From the NCBI RefSeq assembly GCF_900602065.1, contig NZ_UWFN01000209.1, positions 1 to 64,000 on the forward strand: 64,000 bases of DNA. Reading direction: 5' to 3'. The notes beneath the pieces were generated by a model. That model was not told the DNA's origin, searched no databases, and worked only from the letters and a program-made list of their open reading frames with translations. A program made the position numbers and the translations under genes. The DNA comes from Pseudomonas viridiflava (lineage in GTDB: Bacteria; Pseudomonadota; Gammaproteobacteria; Pseudomonadales; Pseudomonadaceae). Each line of letters begins with the position of its first letter. The stretch's first letter is position 1. Positions 8,977-17,526 of the stretch are shown here, in pieces.

Positions 8977-9813
8977 TTATTGCTGGAGATCCAGCGCCTG
9001 TTGTTTGAGCTCGCGTTTGCGCGTCATGGGCAGGTCTTCCTGATCGCCATAAGGCGCGCTGTACCATTTGCCGTAAGTCGGATTGGGCAACAGGAACCAG
9101 CGTTGCCCCAACCAGGAAAGATAAGGCTCGGCCGCCTTGCGCTGTGCCGCAAGGTTATTGCTCCCCGCCTGGACGAAATCGCCAAACGAATCCCCGACCA
9201 GCATCAGCACCCGAGCATGGCTGGCGACCCATTGGCGGCGACAGGTTTTACCGTATCCGTCTTTTTCACAGCTACCCGTGGGCGTTGCAGCAGCCAGCAC
9301 CTGCTGCGAATCGCTCACCGGAAAGCCTCGCAGGCGTAGGTTTCTGACTGTCGCCGCTACTTGCGAATGCTCGCGATTGGTCAGGTAATACACCTTCACG
9401 CCGCGTTGGGTAGCGGCCTGAAGAAAGCCCACCGCGCCTGGTAAATCCTGTGCTCTGGCCTGGTCCACCCACACATTCCAGCGGTCGTAGGAATAGATCT
9501 CGTCGTTGCGAATATCACGGGCATTGAGCGGGATGTTATCCAGCAGGGTTTCGTCGATATCGACGATCACCGCGGGCGGCAGGCCAGTCAGATCGCGTGG
9601 GGGTAGCGCCAAGGCGTCCCACTTCGGGTCAGCGAGCGCGACATCCAGCTGCCGGGTGGCGCTGTCGAATACCTGTCGGTAGATCAATTCGTGCTCGATA
9701 GACGTTTGCGTCCACAGCACGGCATCCAGTTGATCATTGGCCGGAGGCCGTTGCTGACACCCGGCGAGTGCAGCGCATACCAACAGCGTGCCACTGATAA
9801 AAAACTTGCTCAT
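8977..9813 (-). CDS. Class C acid phosphatase / 5'-nucleotidase lipoprotein, e(P4) family
   Basis: A 278-residue HAD-superfamily lipoprotein. The signal peptide ends in a lipobox (LAGC, cysteine near residue 19). The class C signature VDIDETLLDN near residues 82-91 holds the nucleophile and acid/base aspartates. A second acidic motif (MLVGDSFGDF) lies further on, and a C-terminal FLLPNPTYGKW matches e(P4) proteins. In Haemophilus influenzae e(P4) dephosphorylates NMN to nicotinamide riboside in the periplasm before PnuC import. Here the gene sits 8 bases after a TonB receptor and 57 bases before pnuC. GAGGG precedes the ATG. Nucleotide dephosphorylation is well supported by the family; NMN as the substrate is inferred. 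Confidence 0.87.
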   Translation of the reverse strand: MSKFFISGTLLVCAALAGCQQRPPANDQLDAVLWTQTSIEHELIYRQVFDSATRQLDVALADPKWDALALPPRDLTGLPPAVIVDIDETLLDNIPLNARDIRNDEIYSYDRWNVWVDQARAQDLPGAVGFLQAATQRGVKVYYLTNREHSQVAATVRNLRLRGFPVSDSQQVLAAATPTGSCEKDGYGKTCRRQWVASHARVLMLVGDSFGDFVQAGSNNLAAQRKAAEPYLSWLGQRWFLLPNPTYGKWYSAPYGDQEDLPMTRKRELKQQALDLQQ

Positions 9814-9821
9814 GCTTGCCC

Positions 9822-12044
9822 TCAGAAATTCACAGTGGCTGACAACCGCGCAGTCCGTGGCGCGCCCGGGAATAGATAACCGTCGCCCGCAGACTCGCCC
9901 ACGTCACGCCAGTAACGTTTATCGAACAGGTTATCGACGGTCAGTCGCAATACCGTGTCATAGCTCTCGACCTTGGTGCTGTAGCGTCCGCCCATATCAA
10001 ATACCGCGTAGTCATCGACCTTCACGCTGCCCTGGCGGTTGGCGTACTTGCTGCCGCTGTACTGCACGCCACCCAGCAAGGCCAGACCGTTGAAGCCGGG
10101 AATGCTGTAGTCACCATGCAGCGCGGCGCGAAGTTTGGGAACGTTGATTGCCTGATGACCGTCGTAGGCCTCGGTGCCACTGCCAGTGACACGCGCCCGA
10201 ATCGCGGCGACGCTGGCCGATACTTGCAGATTCGACGTCACACGACCATTGGCTGACAGTTCGAGACCGGTGTTTTTCTGCTTGCCTTGCTGAACGTAGG
10301 TCAGGGTTCCATCGTCGTTGGGACGGTTGTACTGGTAGTCCTGAGTGATCTGGAACAACGCGGCAGTCAGGCTAAGATTTTGCCAATCGTGCTTGGCCCC
10401 CAGTTCGATCTGCTTTGAGGTGGTCGGCGGCAGAATCTCATCGGCGTTGCTGCTGAACCAGGACGCTTCGCCCCCCAGCGACAAACCTTTGCTGTAGCTG
10501 ATGTAAAGCGAAGTGTCCGGGCGCGGTTTATAGATCAGCGCCGCCTGAGGCAAAAACTCCGCACGTTGGGTGTGCCGGGTGGTGGCGCCTGTGCTGTCGT
10601 AGCTTTCTTCATCAAGGCGAATTTGCCGACCGCCGAGCACCGTTTGCCACTGCTCGTTGAAGCTGATTCTGTCGGTGGCGAACAGTCCATATTGACGGCT
10701 ATCCAGGCGGCGGTAGGTGTGGCCGAGTTCGCCAGGTGCAGGCTCGAATGTGTCGGGAGTGCTGCCGATGGTTCCCGTGCCGATAAATTTGTTAAACGAC
10801 GCGCGGCGGTCCACCAGACGACGGAACGCCGTGGTCCCAAACGTCAGATCATGCTTGAGGAATCCGGTGTCGAACTGCCCGCTGATAGCGGCCTGAGCCT
10901 CGTCGTTGCGGCGGGTATCGTCAGGGCTACGGTAATCGGAAATATCGTACTCACCTTCAGGGCTGAAGTAATTCGCCACATCAATCCCCGAGCAACTGGC
11001 CGAGCCATAGCAGCCCCAGGCAAAGGTGCTGTAGTCATCGATCACCACTCGGCTGCGCGAGGCGCTGAAGCTGGCTTTCCATGAGTCGTTGAGGCGGTAC
11101 TCATAAAGCCCGTCAAGGTTCAGCGACTGAATGCCCACAGGATTGGACCAACTCTGGTAACCCAACAGGTCTTTGGGGTCTGGATTGTGCGGCACCGCGA
11201 TGCCGCCCAGTAACTGGTAACCGGGCACAGAGCGCTGTTCGCGATTCTGATACTCGGCATTCAATTGCAGCAGGCTGTCGGGGCTGATGTTCCAGTCGAC
11301 CGCCAGCGAAGCAAAGTCACGCTTGCCGTCGGCGTGATCAACATAGGAGCGAATGTCTTCATGGGCGAGGTTGGTACGAATGCCCAACTGCTGCTCGCTG
11401 CCGAACCAGCCGCCCAGATCGGTCGCCAGATAGCGCTCGCCCTGCTCATTGGTGGACACCGTGACCGAACGTACATTTTCCGGACGCTTGCTGACATAGT
11501 TGACCAGACCACCGGGCTCGGACACCCCGCTTTGCAAACCTGCCAGCCCCTTGAGCAACTCAACCTGCTGCTTGTTTTCCAGCGCGACGTTCTGCTCGCC
11601 GGTGATGGTCCGGCCGTTGATCTTGTAGCTGCTGGCGGAATTGAGGGCAAAACCGCGCACCACGAAATTTTCGTAGTAACCCACCGGCGCATAGCTCTCG
11701 CCGACCGAAGCATCGTTGCGCAGCACGTCGCTGAGCAGGCGCGCCTGCTGATCCTTGAGTCGCTGCTCGGTGATCACCGCAATCGATGCGGGCGTATCCA
11801 GTAACGGCGCCTGACCGAAGCCACCGACCGCAGCCTGAGTGGCCTGGTAGCCGGTGTCCTGCTCACCGACGACGGTGATCGCGTCCAATTGCACACTGTT
11901 ACTTGCAACCGCACCCTCTTCGGCCCATGCCGTTCCAGCCAGCAAACCATTGCCCATACCGCAGGCCATCAATACACCGACTCTCAACAGATTCGGTGCA
12001 AATCCCGGCGCGGGTAACTCAGACGCTCGATATGACATAACCAT
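9822..12044 (-). CDS. TonB-dependent receptor (annotated-siderophore type) heading a phosphatase-PnuC operon
   Basis: A 740-residue outer membrane receptor with a signal peptide ending near AWAEE. A TonB-box-like segment LDAITVVGE is followed by a plug domain (TPASIAVITEQRLKDQQA; LEKKQ-type NKQQVELLKGLAG..GLVNYVSKRP). A 22-strand barrel follows and ends in a terminal phenylalanine (LSATVNF). The family is usually labelled siderophore receptor. AAGGAG stands 5 bases before ATG 12044. No clear Fur box or TPP, FMN or cobalamin riboswitch was seen in the ~200 bases upstream. Its operon partners, an acid phosphatase and PnuC, suggest a nucleotide or vitamin ligand rather than an iron chelate. Confidence 0.88.
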   Translation of the reverse strand: MVMSYRASELPAPGFAPNLLRVGVLMACGMGNGLLAGTAWAEEGAVASNSVQLDAITVVGEQDTGYQATQAAVGGFGQAPLLDTPASIAVITEQRLKDQQARLLSDVLRNDASVGESYAPVGYYENFVVRGFALNSASSYKINGRTITGEQNVALENKQQVELLKGLAGLQSGVSEPGGLVNYVSKRPENVRSVTVSTNEQGERYLATDLGGWFGSEQQLGIRTNLAHEDIRSYVDHADGKRDFASLAVDWNISPDSLLQLNAEYQNREQRSVPGYQLLGGIAVPHNPDPKDLLGYQSWSNPVGIQSLNLDGLYEYRLNDSWKASFSASRSRVVIDDYSTFAWGCYGSASCSGIDVANYFSPEGEYDISDYRSPDDTRRNDEAQAAISGQFDTGFLKHDLTFGTTAFRRLVDRRASFNKFIGTGTIGSTPDTFEPAPGELGHTYRRLDSRQYGLFATDRISFNEQWQTVLGGRQIRLDEESYDSTGATTRHTQRAEFLPQAALIYKPRPDTSLYISYSKGLSLGGEASWFSSNADEILPPTTSKQIELGAKHDWQNLSLTAALFQITQDYQYNRPNDDGTLTYVQQGKQKNTGLELSANGRVTSNLQVSASVAAIRARVTGSGTEAYDGHQAINVPKLRAALHGDYSIPGFNGLALLGGVQYSGSKYANRQGSVKVDDYAVFDMGGRYSTKVESYDTVLRLTVDNLFDKRYWRDVGESAGDGYLFPGAPRTARLSATVNF

Positions 12045-12223
12045 GAAAGCTCCTTTGTGGGCGCTGTATACCGACGCTTTTTGCCGGGCGCAAGGCCGGG
12101 GCCTGCAAACAGTGCGTTACAACTGGAATTTTCAAGGCTAGAGAGCAATAGCAAGACCTGCTCCGGTGTACCTGACACCCTTGGCGCCGCAAACCCGGCC
12201 GGTTCTACGACATTGCGACAATC

Positions 12224-12330
12224 CTGTGGGAGCTGAGCTTGCTCGCGATGAACGATGACGCGACATGCCTGATGTAACGCAGTGCCTCCATTGCGAGCAA
12301 GGTGGAGCGCCACCCCGGTCACTCCTACAG
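12224..12330. repeat. REPIN-like inverted pair of REP elements
   Basis: Two inverted copies of a Pseudomonas REP sequence: TGTGGGAGCTGAGCTTGCTCGC at about 12225-12246, and its degenerate reverse form at 12289-12330 (ATTGCGAGCAAGGTGGAGCG then CTCCTACAG). They lie between the TonB receptor promoter and the 3' end of the aldo/keto reductase. Nothing else is recognisable in 12045-12420. Confidence 0.7.
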
Positions 12331-12420
12331 GGGATGGCGTTCCAGGTTGATCGTGTGTTGCCAGTTCCCAGACATCGCGCTGTTGCGAAGCAAACATGAA
12401 CCATGGAGCAGCACTTATCT

Positions 12421-13443
12421 TCAAACCCGCGATTGACGCCCAAGAAACGGATGGCTCGGGTCGTTGTAGCCCGGTGTCGACGAATGCCCGGTGACCACCA
12501 GATCATTAACAAACGCCTCGTCTTCAGCCGTGAACGCGTAATTCAACGCCGGTACATAGTCGTTCCACTGTTCTTCGGTGCGTGGACCGGCGATGGCCGA
12601 GGTGATCAGTGTGTTGTTCAACACCCACGCAAGCGCAAATTGCCCCGGCGTGATGCCCCGTGCCTGCGCGTGGTCCTTGACTCGTTGCGCCAGACTCAAC
12701 GACTCGGCGCGCCATTCGGTCTGCTGCAAACGCGGGTCGTTGCGCCCGGCACGGGTATCTTCGGCTGGCGGCAAGGTCGGGTCGTATTTAGCAGTCAATA
12801 CGCCACGCGCCAACGGGCTGTAGGACACCACACCAATCCCGTAATACTCGGCGGCCGGCAAGTGCTCGACCTCAATCTGCCGGTTAGCCAGGTTGTACAG
12901 TGGCTGGCTCGCGGCTGGACGTTCAATGCCGAGCAAGTCGGCTGTGCGGCTGAACTCTGCGAGTTTCCAGCCGCGATGATTCGACAAGCCATAAGCGCGG
13001 ATCTTGCCCGCTCGGATCAGGTCCGACAGCGCACGCAGGGTTTCTTCCACCGGAACGCTGTCATCTTCGCGATGCAGATAAAGCAGGTCGATGTAATCGG
13101 TGTTCAAACGCTTGAGGCTCGATTCCACAGACTGAATGATGCTGTGCCGAGAGGCGCCACGATCATTGGGCGCCTTGCCACCAGGGTTGGGGTTGCCAAA
13201 CTTGCTGGCCAGCACCCAGTGCGAGCGACGCTCGGCGATCAATCGGCCCACGACTTCCTCGGACGCTCCACCGTTGTAGTTGTTGGCGGTATCGATGAAG
13301 TTGATGCCCTGCTCAAATGCCTTGTCGACGATGCGCTGTGCCACCGCATCATCGGTCTGCCCACCGAACATCATGGTGCCTAGGGTGAGTGGCGAGACCT
13401 TGACGCCGTTGCGGCCAAGGTTGCGGTATTCAATAGCGCTCAT
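12421..13443 (-). CDS. Aldo/keto reductase
   Basis: A 340-residue NADPH-dependent oxidoreductase of the AKR family. It starts MSAIEYRNLGRNGVKVSPLTL and shows the family features GTMMFGG, FIDTANNYNGGASEE (Asp/Tyr catalytic region), KFGNP, YIDLLYLHRED (His) and the cofactor-binding C-terminal region. The frame is open a further 29 codons upstream, but the ATG at 13443 fits the family N-terminus exactly. Closest in style to the YghZ/Kv-beta-like subgroup. No operon partner is present: the neighbours are REP elements on both sides. The physiological substrate is unknown. Confidence 0.88.
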   Translation of the reverse strand: MSAIEYRNLGRNGVKVSPLTLGTMMFGGQTDDAVAQRIVDKAFEQGINFIDTANNYNGGASEEVVGRLIAERRSHWVLASKFGNPNPGGKAPNDRGASRHSIIQSVESSLKRLNTDYIDLLYLHREDDSVPVEETLRALSDLIRAGKIRAYGLSNHRGWKLAEFSRTADLLGIERPAASQPLYNLANRQIEVEHLPAAEYYGIGVVSYSPLARGVLTAKYDPTLPPAEDTRAGRNDPRLQQTEWRAESLSLAQRVKDHAQARGITPGQFALAWVLNNTLITSAIAGPRTEEQWNDYVPALNYAFTAEDEAFVNDLVVTGHSSTPGYNDPSHPFLGRQSRV

Positions 13444-13675
13444 GCGTGCTCCAGAAATGGGTTGATGACTTCGGCGTTGAGTTGGCTCGCCCTGCAAGAT
13501 ACTCCTGAAACAAATGCAAGGGGATGCCAATCAAGGACGGAACGGTCTGATACAACGCTATCGCGGCCTCGCGGTGCTCGTGTGTTCCTTGGTTCGCTGT
13601 TTTAAACACGACAGCGTGATGCCATAAACAAGAGGGCTCAATCAACCCAAGTGTAACCAACTGAATGGAAGGGGG

Positions 13676-13726
13676 TTGTTGGAGCGAGGCTTGCCCGCGA
13701 GCCAGTTGACGCGGTAAATCAGGCAC
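13676..13726 (+). repeat. Single REP element
   Basis: GTTGGAGCGAGGCTTGCCCGC at about 13678-13698, the same family as the pair at 17275-17366, followed by the usual spacer-like sequence but with no inverted mate nearby. It lies in the 380-base gap between the divergent aldo/keto reductase and TonB receptor genes. No other feature was recognised there. Confidence 0.6.
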
Positions 13727-13823
13727 GCTGGTGTCTGGCAAAAAATCAAAATTGCCATGTGTTTCTTTCGTCCTTTGATACGTCGCAGGTTTCACTGTTT
13801 GTTTTCTATGTCTGGAGCCCCCA

Positions 13824-15947
13824 ATGTTTTCGCCGAAACCCCTGCCCGCCGCGCTACTGGGCCTGGCCCTTATTTGTCCGGCGCTGGCCGAGGCTCAGGA
13901 GATGGAGTTGGGGCAGGTGCTGATACGTGAGCAGGAGCTGAGCGGCGAAGACCTGTCAGTCGAAGACGCGAAAGAACACCTTGCCAAGGTACCCGGCGGC
14001 ACCAACGTGATCGACTTGCGTCGCCCGCTACAGGGCCGCGTGGCCAGTAACCAGGATGTGCTGGCGTATCAGCCGGGTGTCTATGCCCAGTCGGCGGGCA
14101 ATGAAGGGGTGAAGATTTCAATACGCGGCTCGGGTATCAATCGCGCACCGGGTGCGCATGCCTCCGGGGTTTACGCGATGCTCGACGGCCTGCCACTCAC
14201 AGGCCCCGGCGGTACGCCTTATGAATTGCTGGAGCCGCTGTGGCTCGACCATGTGGAAGTGCTGCGCGGTGCCAACGGTTTCGACCGGGGCGCACTGGCT
14301 CTGGGTGGTGCGATCAATTACGTCAGCCATAGCGGCTACGATGCACCGCTGCTTCAGGTGCGCTATGTGACCGGAAGCCACGGCTATCAACAGCGTCAGG
14401 TCAGCTCCGGCCAGGTACTGGGTGACTTCGACTACTACGTGGCGATGACTGATGCGCGCTCCGACGGTTATCAGGATCACACGGCCAGTCAAAGCCAGGG
14501 GGTAATCGCCAACTTCGGTTATCGCTTCAACCCGAACCTGGAAACTCGCTTTTATCTGCGCCACCGCGAAACCGACAACGAACTTGCCGGGCGCGTGAGC
14601 AAAAACTCCATCGAACACGATACCCGAGTGGCCAACCCCATCTACGAGTCGCGGGACTACAACCGCGATCAACCGGGCAGCACGTTCATCGGTAACAAAA
14701 CCACTTGGTACATCGACGACGATTCGAGCATCCAGACCGGCCTCGCTTATCACGACTACCCCATGGACCTGCGCGAAGGGCCAAACCGCCTGAGAGTGGC
14801 TTACACCGACGTCAGTGGCACGTTCGATTACAAGCGTCGCGATACGCTGTGGGGTCTGGAGAGCAACAGCACACTGGGCCTGCGCGTGACCAAACACCTG
14901 CCCAACTCCGGCGCCAGCGAGTTCGTCCGCATCCCGGTCGGCAATACCGCTGGCTACGCGCCCGGCACACGTATTCGCAACTTTACCTATCAGGGTTCGG
15001 ACACGGTGCTGCACGTCGGCAACGATCTGGAGATCGCCAACGATTTGTGGCTGACCACCGGCCTCGCAGCCATTTATACCCGACGCGAGAGCGCCGTGAC
15101 TTACCCTGATAACGGTGGCAAGACCAGCATGAGCGACTGGGACTATGCGCCTCGTGTGGGCATGCGCTACCAATTGACGCCGGACGTGCAAGTGTTCGCC
15201 AACCTCAGCCGCTCGGTGGAAGGCCCTCATCCCTGGTCGTTGATCTACAGCTCCAATCAATTGTTTCCGGCGGGCAGCGGCGTCGCCACCGGTGCGCAGC
15301 GCGACCCGATCGAGCTGCGCAACCAGACCGCAACCACCCTGGAAATAGGCGGCCGTGGTGAAAGCGCGCTCGGCCAATGGAGCCTGGCGTGGTACTACGC
15401 ACAAGTGCGTCACGAACTGCTTTCGGTGCTCCCGGACGCCAACGCCACTACCCCTTACGAACTGAATGCCAGCCCCACCGTGCATCAGGGCGTTGAAGCA
15501 AGCCTGCTGAGCAAACTGTGGTCCCATGAAGGCGGCGAGCTGAGCTTGCGTCAGGCCTACACCTTCAGCGATTTCCACTACCGTGACGACGATCGCTTCG
15601 GCGACAACCGCTTGCCCGGTCTGCCCATGCATTACTACCAGGGCGAGTTGCGCTACGACTGGCCGCAAGGCTTCTTCGCGGCGGTCAACACCCAACTGGT
15701 GTCCAAGGCAGCGGTGGATTACGCCAATAGCTACTACGCCGACCCTTACGCACTGTTCGGCGCAACGGTGGGCTACAACGCCGCGAAGAACGACTGGCAG
15801 ACCTGGGTGGACATGCGCAATCTGACCAACAAACACTACGCTGCGACCGTCACGCCGGGTTACGACGACCGAGGGCTGGACGCCGCACGCTCGACACCGG
15901 GTGAAGGTCTTGGGGTTTATGTCGGCGTGTCGTGGAGCCTGCGCTGA
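13824..15947 (+). CDS. TonB-dependent receptor (FecA/PupB-like, ligand unknown)
   Basis: A 707-residue outer membrane receptor. Signal peptide MFSPKPLPAALLGLALICPA, then a plug domain with GTNVIDL, NQDVLAYQPGVYAQ, VKISIRGSGINR and LDHVEVLRGANGFDRGA. A long beta-barrel ends in WSLR, with the last aromatic one residue further in than usual. There is no extra N-terminal signalling (STN) domain, so it is not a sigma-factor transducer. No clear Fur box was seen upstream. An MFS transporter gene begins 90 bases downstream on the same strand, so the pair may move a ligand across outer and inner membranes. The ligand cannot be inferred from sequence. Confidence 0.88.
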   Translation: MFSPKPLPAALLGLALICPALAEAQEMELGQVLIREQELSGEDLSVEDAKEHLAKVPGGTNVIDLRRPLQGRVASNQDVLAYQPGVYAQSAGNEGVKISIRGSGINRAPGAHASGVYAMLDGLPLTGPGGTPYELLEPLWLDHVEVLRGANGFDRGALALGGAINYVSHSGYDAPLLQVRYVTGSHGYQQRQVSSGQVLGDFDYYVAMTDARSDGYQDHTASQSQGVIANFGYRFNPNLETRFYLRHRETDNELAGRVSKNSIEHDTRVANPIYESRDYNRDQPGSTFIGNKTTWYIDDDSSIQTGLAYHDYPMDLREGPNRLRVAYTDVSGTFDYKRRDTLWGLESNSTLGLRVTKHLPNSGASEFVRIPVGNTAGYAPGTRIRNFTYQGSDTVLHVGNDLEIANDLWLTTGLAAIYTRRESAVTYPDNGGKTSMSDWDYAPRVGMRYQLTPDVQVFANLSRSVEGPHPWSLIYSSNQLFPAGSGVATGAQRDPIELRNQTATTLEIGGRGESALGQWSLAWYYAQVRHELLSVLPDANATTPYELNASPTVHQGVEASLLSKLWSHEGGELSLRQAYTFSDFHYRDDDRFGDNRLPGLPMHYYQGELRYDWPQGFFAAVNTQLVSKAAVDYANSYYADPYALFGATVGYNAAKNDWQTWVDMRNLTNKHYAATVTPGYDDRGLDAARSTPGEGLGVYVGVSWSLR

Positions 15948-16036
15948 GGCCTGAACGGCTGTCATTGAGCACTTTGAAGCTGCTAGGATTCCGGACTGTG
16001 ACTGGCGCACTGACGGCTTGACGCTAAGGATTTCGA

Positions 16037-17218
16037 TTGAATACCGCTGCTCTGCCCCGCCGCCCCGGCAATGGCAAAATCGCCCTGCTCGGGTTGCTGC
16101 AAATACTCTCTTGGGGCGGGTCTTTTTACCTGCTGGGCGTACTGGCTGACCCCATTGCGGCTGACACGGGCTGGTCACATCAGTGGGTGTTGGGTGGCGC
16201 ATCCATCGGCTTGCTGGTCGCCAGCCTGCTGTCTCCTCTGTGCGGGCGACTGATCGCAAGCCTCGGCGGGCGCAAGGTGCTGGCGGCTCACGGATTGATT
16301 CTCGCCGCTGGCCTGTGGTTGATGGCGCTCGCCCCCTCGCTGCCGGTCTTTCTGTTGGCCTGGGTGATCATCGGGGTCGCCATGGCCAGCGGACTTTACG
16401 ATGCGCTGTTCACGTCACTGGGCGCGACCTATGGGCTGGAAGCCCGCCCTATCATTGTCGGGATCACACTGATTTCCGGATTCTGTACCACCGTTATCTG
16501 GCCACTTCTGGCACTGATGGATCACCTCATGGGCTGGCGAATGACCTGTGGTGTATTCGGCACAGTAGTCCTGTTCCTGCTTTACCCTTTGTATCGTTAT
16601 GCGCTGGACGCGCATGTGCCGGTGGCCGGGCCGAGCCGTGCTGCTCAGGGCAGTGGTACTCCGCTCGCGCCGTCTATCTACTGGGCAATGACCGCATTGT
16701 TTGCGATTGCCGCAGCCTTGATGACCTGTCTGTCGATTGTGATTCTGACGGTACTGCAAGCCCGCGGGCACAGTCTCACCTCGGCGATTGCGCTGGCCGC
16801 GATGATTGGTCCGGCGCAGGTGTTGTGTCGGGTCATCGACCTGATGTTCAAGCGTAAGGCCCCGATGTTCACCGCCCTTCTTTCCAGCGGCATGACAGCT
16901 CTGGGGCTGTTGCTGGTGGACTTCGCGCCCGCTCTCGTCGCATGGGGGCTGGTGTGTTACGGCGCCGGTAACGGCCTGCGCGCTATCGTCAAAAGCACGT
17001 TGCCGCTGGTGGTCGTACATCAAAGTGATTACGCCGTTGTCTCCGGCCGAATGGCACGCCCTGCACTACTGGCCCAAGCCATAGCGCCGATTGCGTGCGG
17101 TTATGTGATGTCGGAAATGGGCAGCGAAGCGATGATCCATGTGCTGACAGCGATGGCGCTGATTGCGTTTGGATTGTGCCTGTGGCTGGCGAGGCTGGTT
17201 GCACGGCGTACTGTCTGA
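16037..17218 (+). CDS. MFS transporter, 12-helix
   Basis: A 393-residue major facilitator protein with about 12 hydrophobic helices and a loop-2-like motif (LCGRLIASLGGRKVL). Translation probably starts at TTG 16037 with AAGGA 7 bases upstream, giving MNTAALPRR. It follows the TonB receptor at 13824 by 90 bases without an obvious terminator, so co-transcription is plausible. The family includes transporters of metal chelates, organic acids and drugs. Pairing with a TonB receptor hints at uptake or recycling of the receptor's ligand, but this is inference. Confidence 0.85.
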   Translation: MNTAALPRRPGNGKIALLGLLQILSWGGSFYLLGVLADPIAADTGWSHQWVLGGASIGLLVASLLSPLCGRLIASLGGRKVLAAHGLILAAGLWLMALAPSLPVFLLAWVIIGVAMASGLYDALFTSLGATYGLEARPIIVGITLISGFCTTVIWPLLALMDHLMGWRMTCGVFGTVVLFLLYPLYRYALDAHVPVAGPSRAAQGSGTPLAPSIYWAMTALFAIAAALMTCLSIVILTVLQARGHSLTSAIALAAMIGPAQVLCRVIDLMFKRKAPMFTALLSSGMTALGLLLVDFAPALVAWGLVCYGAGNGLRAIVKSTLPLVVVHQSDYAVVSGRMARPALLAQAIAPIACGYVMSEMGSEAMIHVLTAMALIAFGLCLWLARLVARRTV

Positions 17219-17274
17219 CAGACGCGTAATGGTGCGCGACTCACTGCATATAACGCCTGATGGATCGGGGATTT

Positions 17275-17366
17275 CTGTTGGAGCGAGGCTTGCCCGCGAA
17301 GAAAGTTAACGCAGCAGTGCCTGACACACCGCGCCGGCTGATTCACGGGCAGCCTCGCTCCAACAG
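17275..17366. repeat. REPIN (inverted REP pair)
   Basis: CTGTTGGAGCGAGGCTTGCC at 17275-17294 and its near-perfect reverse complement at 17342-17366 (TTCACGGGCAGCCTCGCTCC onward) flank a ~40-base spacer containing CAGTGCCTGACAC. This is a typical REPIN arrangement after the MFS gene. Confidence 0.75.
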
Positions 17367-17398
17367 ATCCCGTTCGATCGCGGGGCTTCAGGATAAAT

Positions 17399-17426
17399 GC
17401 TTCGCAGCCTTCGGCAGCTCCTACAG
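17399..17426 (-). repeat. REP element of a second family
   Basis: GCTTCGCAGCCTTCGGCAGC followed by TCCTACAG. The same sequence occurs, with an inverted mate, at 32624-32695. Here it is a single copy next to the REPIN at 17275-17366. Confidence 0.65.
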
Positions 17427-17526
17427 AAAACGCATTTCAAATTCAGGGGGTGGCCTGTGTTTGATGGGCGGGCATGCGTCGCGCAGCAAAAACAGACCAC
17501 GGTTACGAAGAACCGGTTTCCGCTCC

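Noticed and set aside
12045..12240. Possible riboswitch upstream of the TonB receptor of the PnuC operon
   Set aside because: I looked for the conserved cores of TPP, FMN and cobalamin riboswitches on the minus strand and found none; REP sequence fills part of the region.
14118..16259. Minus-strand 713-codon frame opposite the second TonB receptor
   Set aside because: It is a shadow of the TonB receptor and MFS genes. The plus-strand products have signal peptides, plug motifs and membrane helices; the shadow has none.
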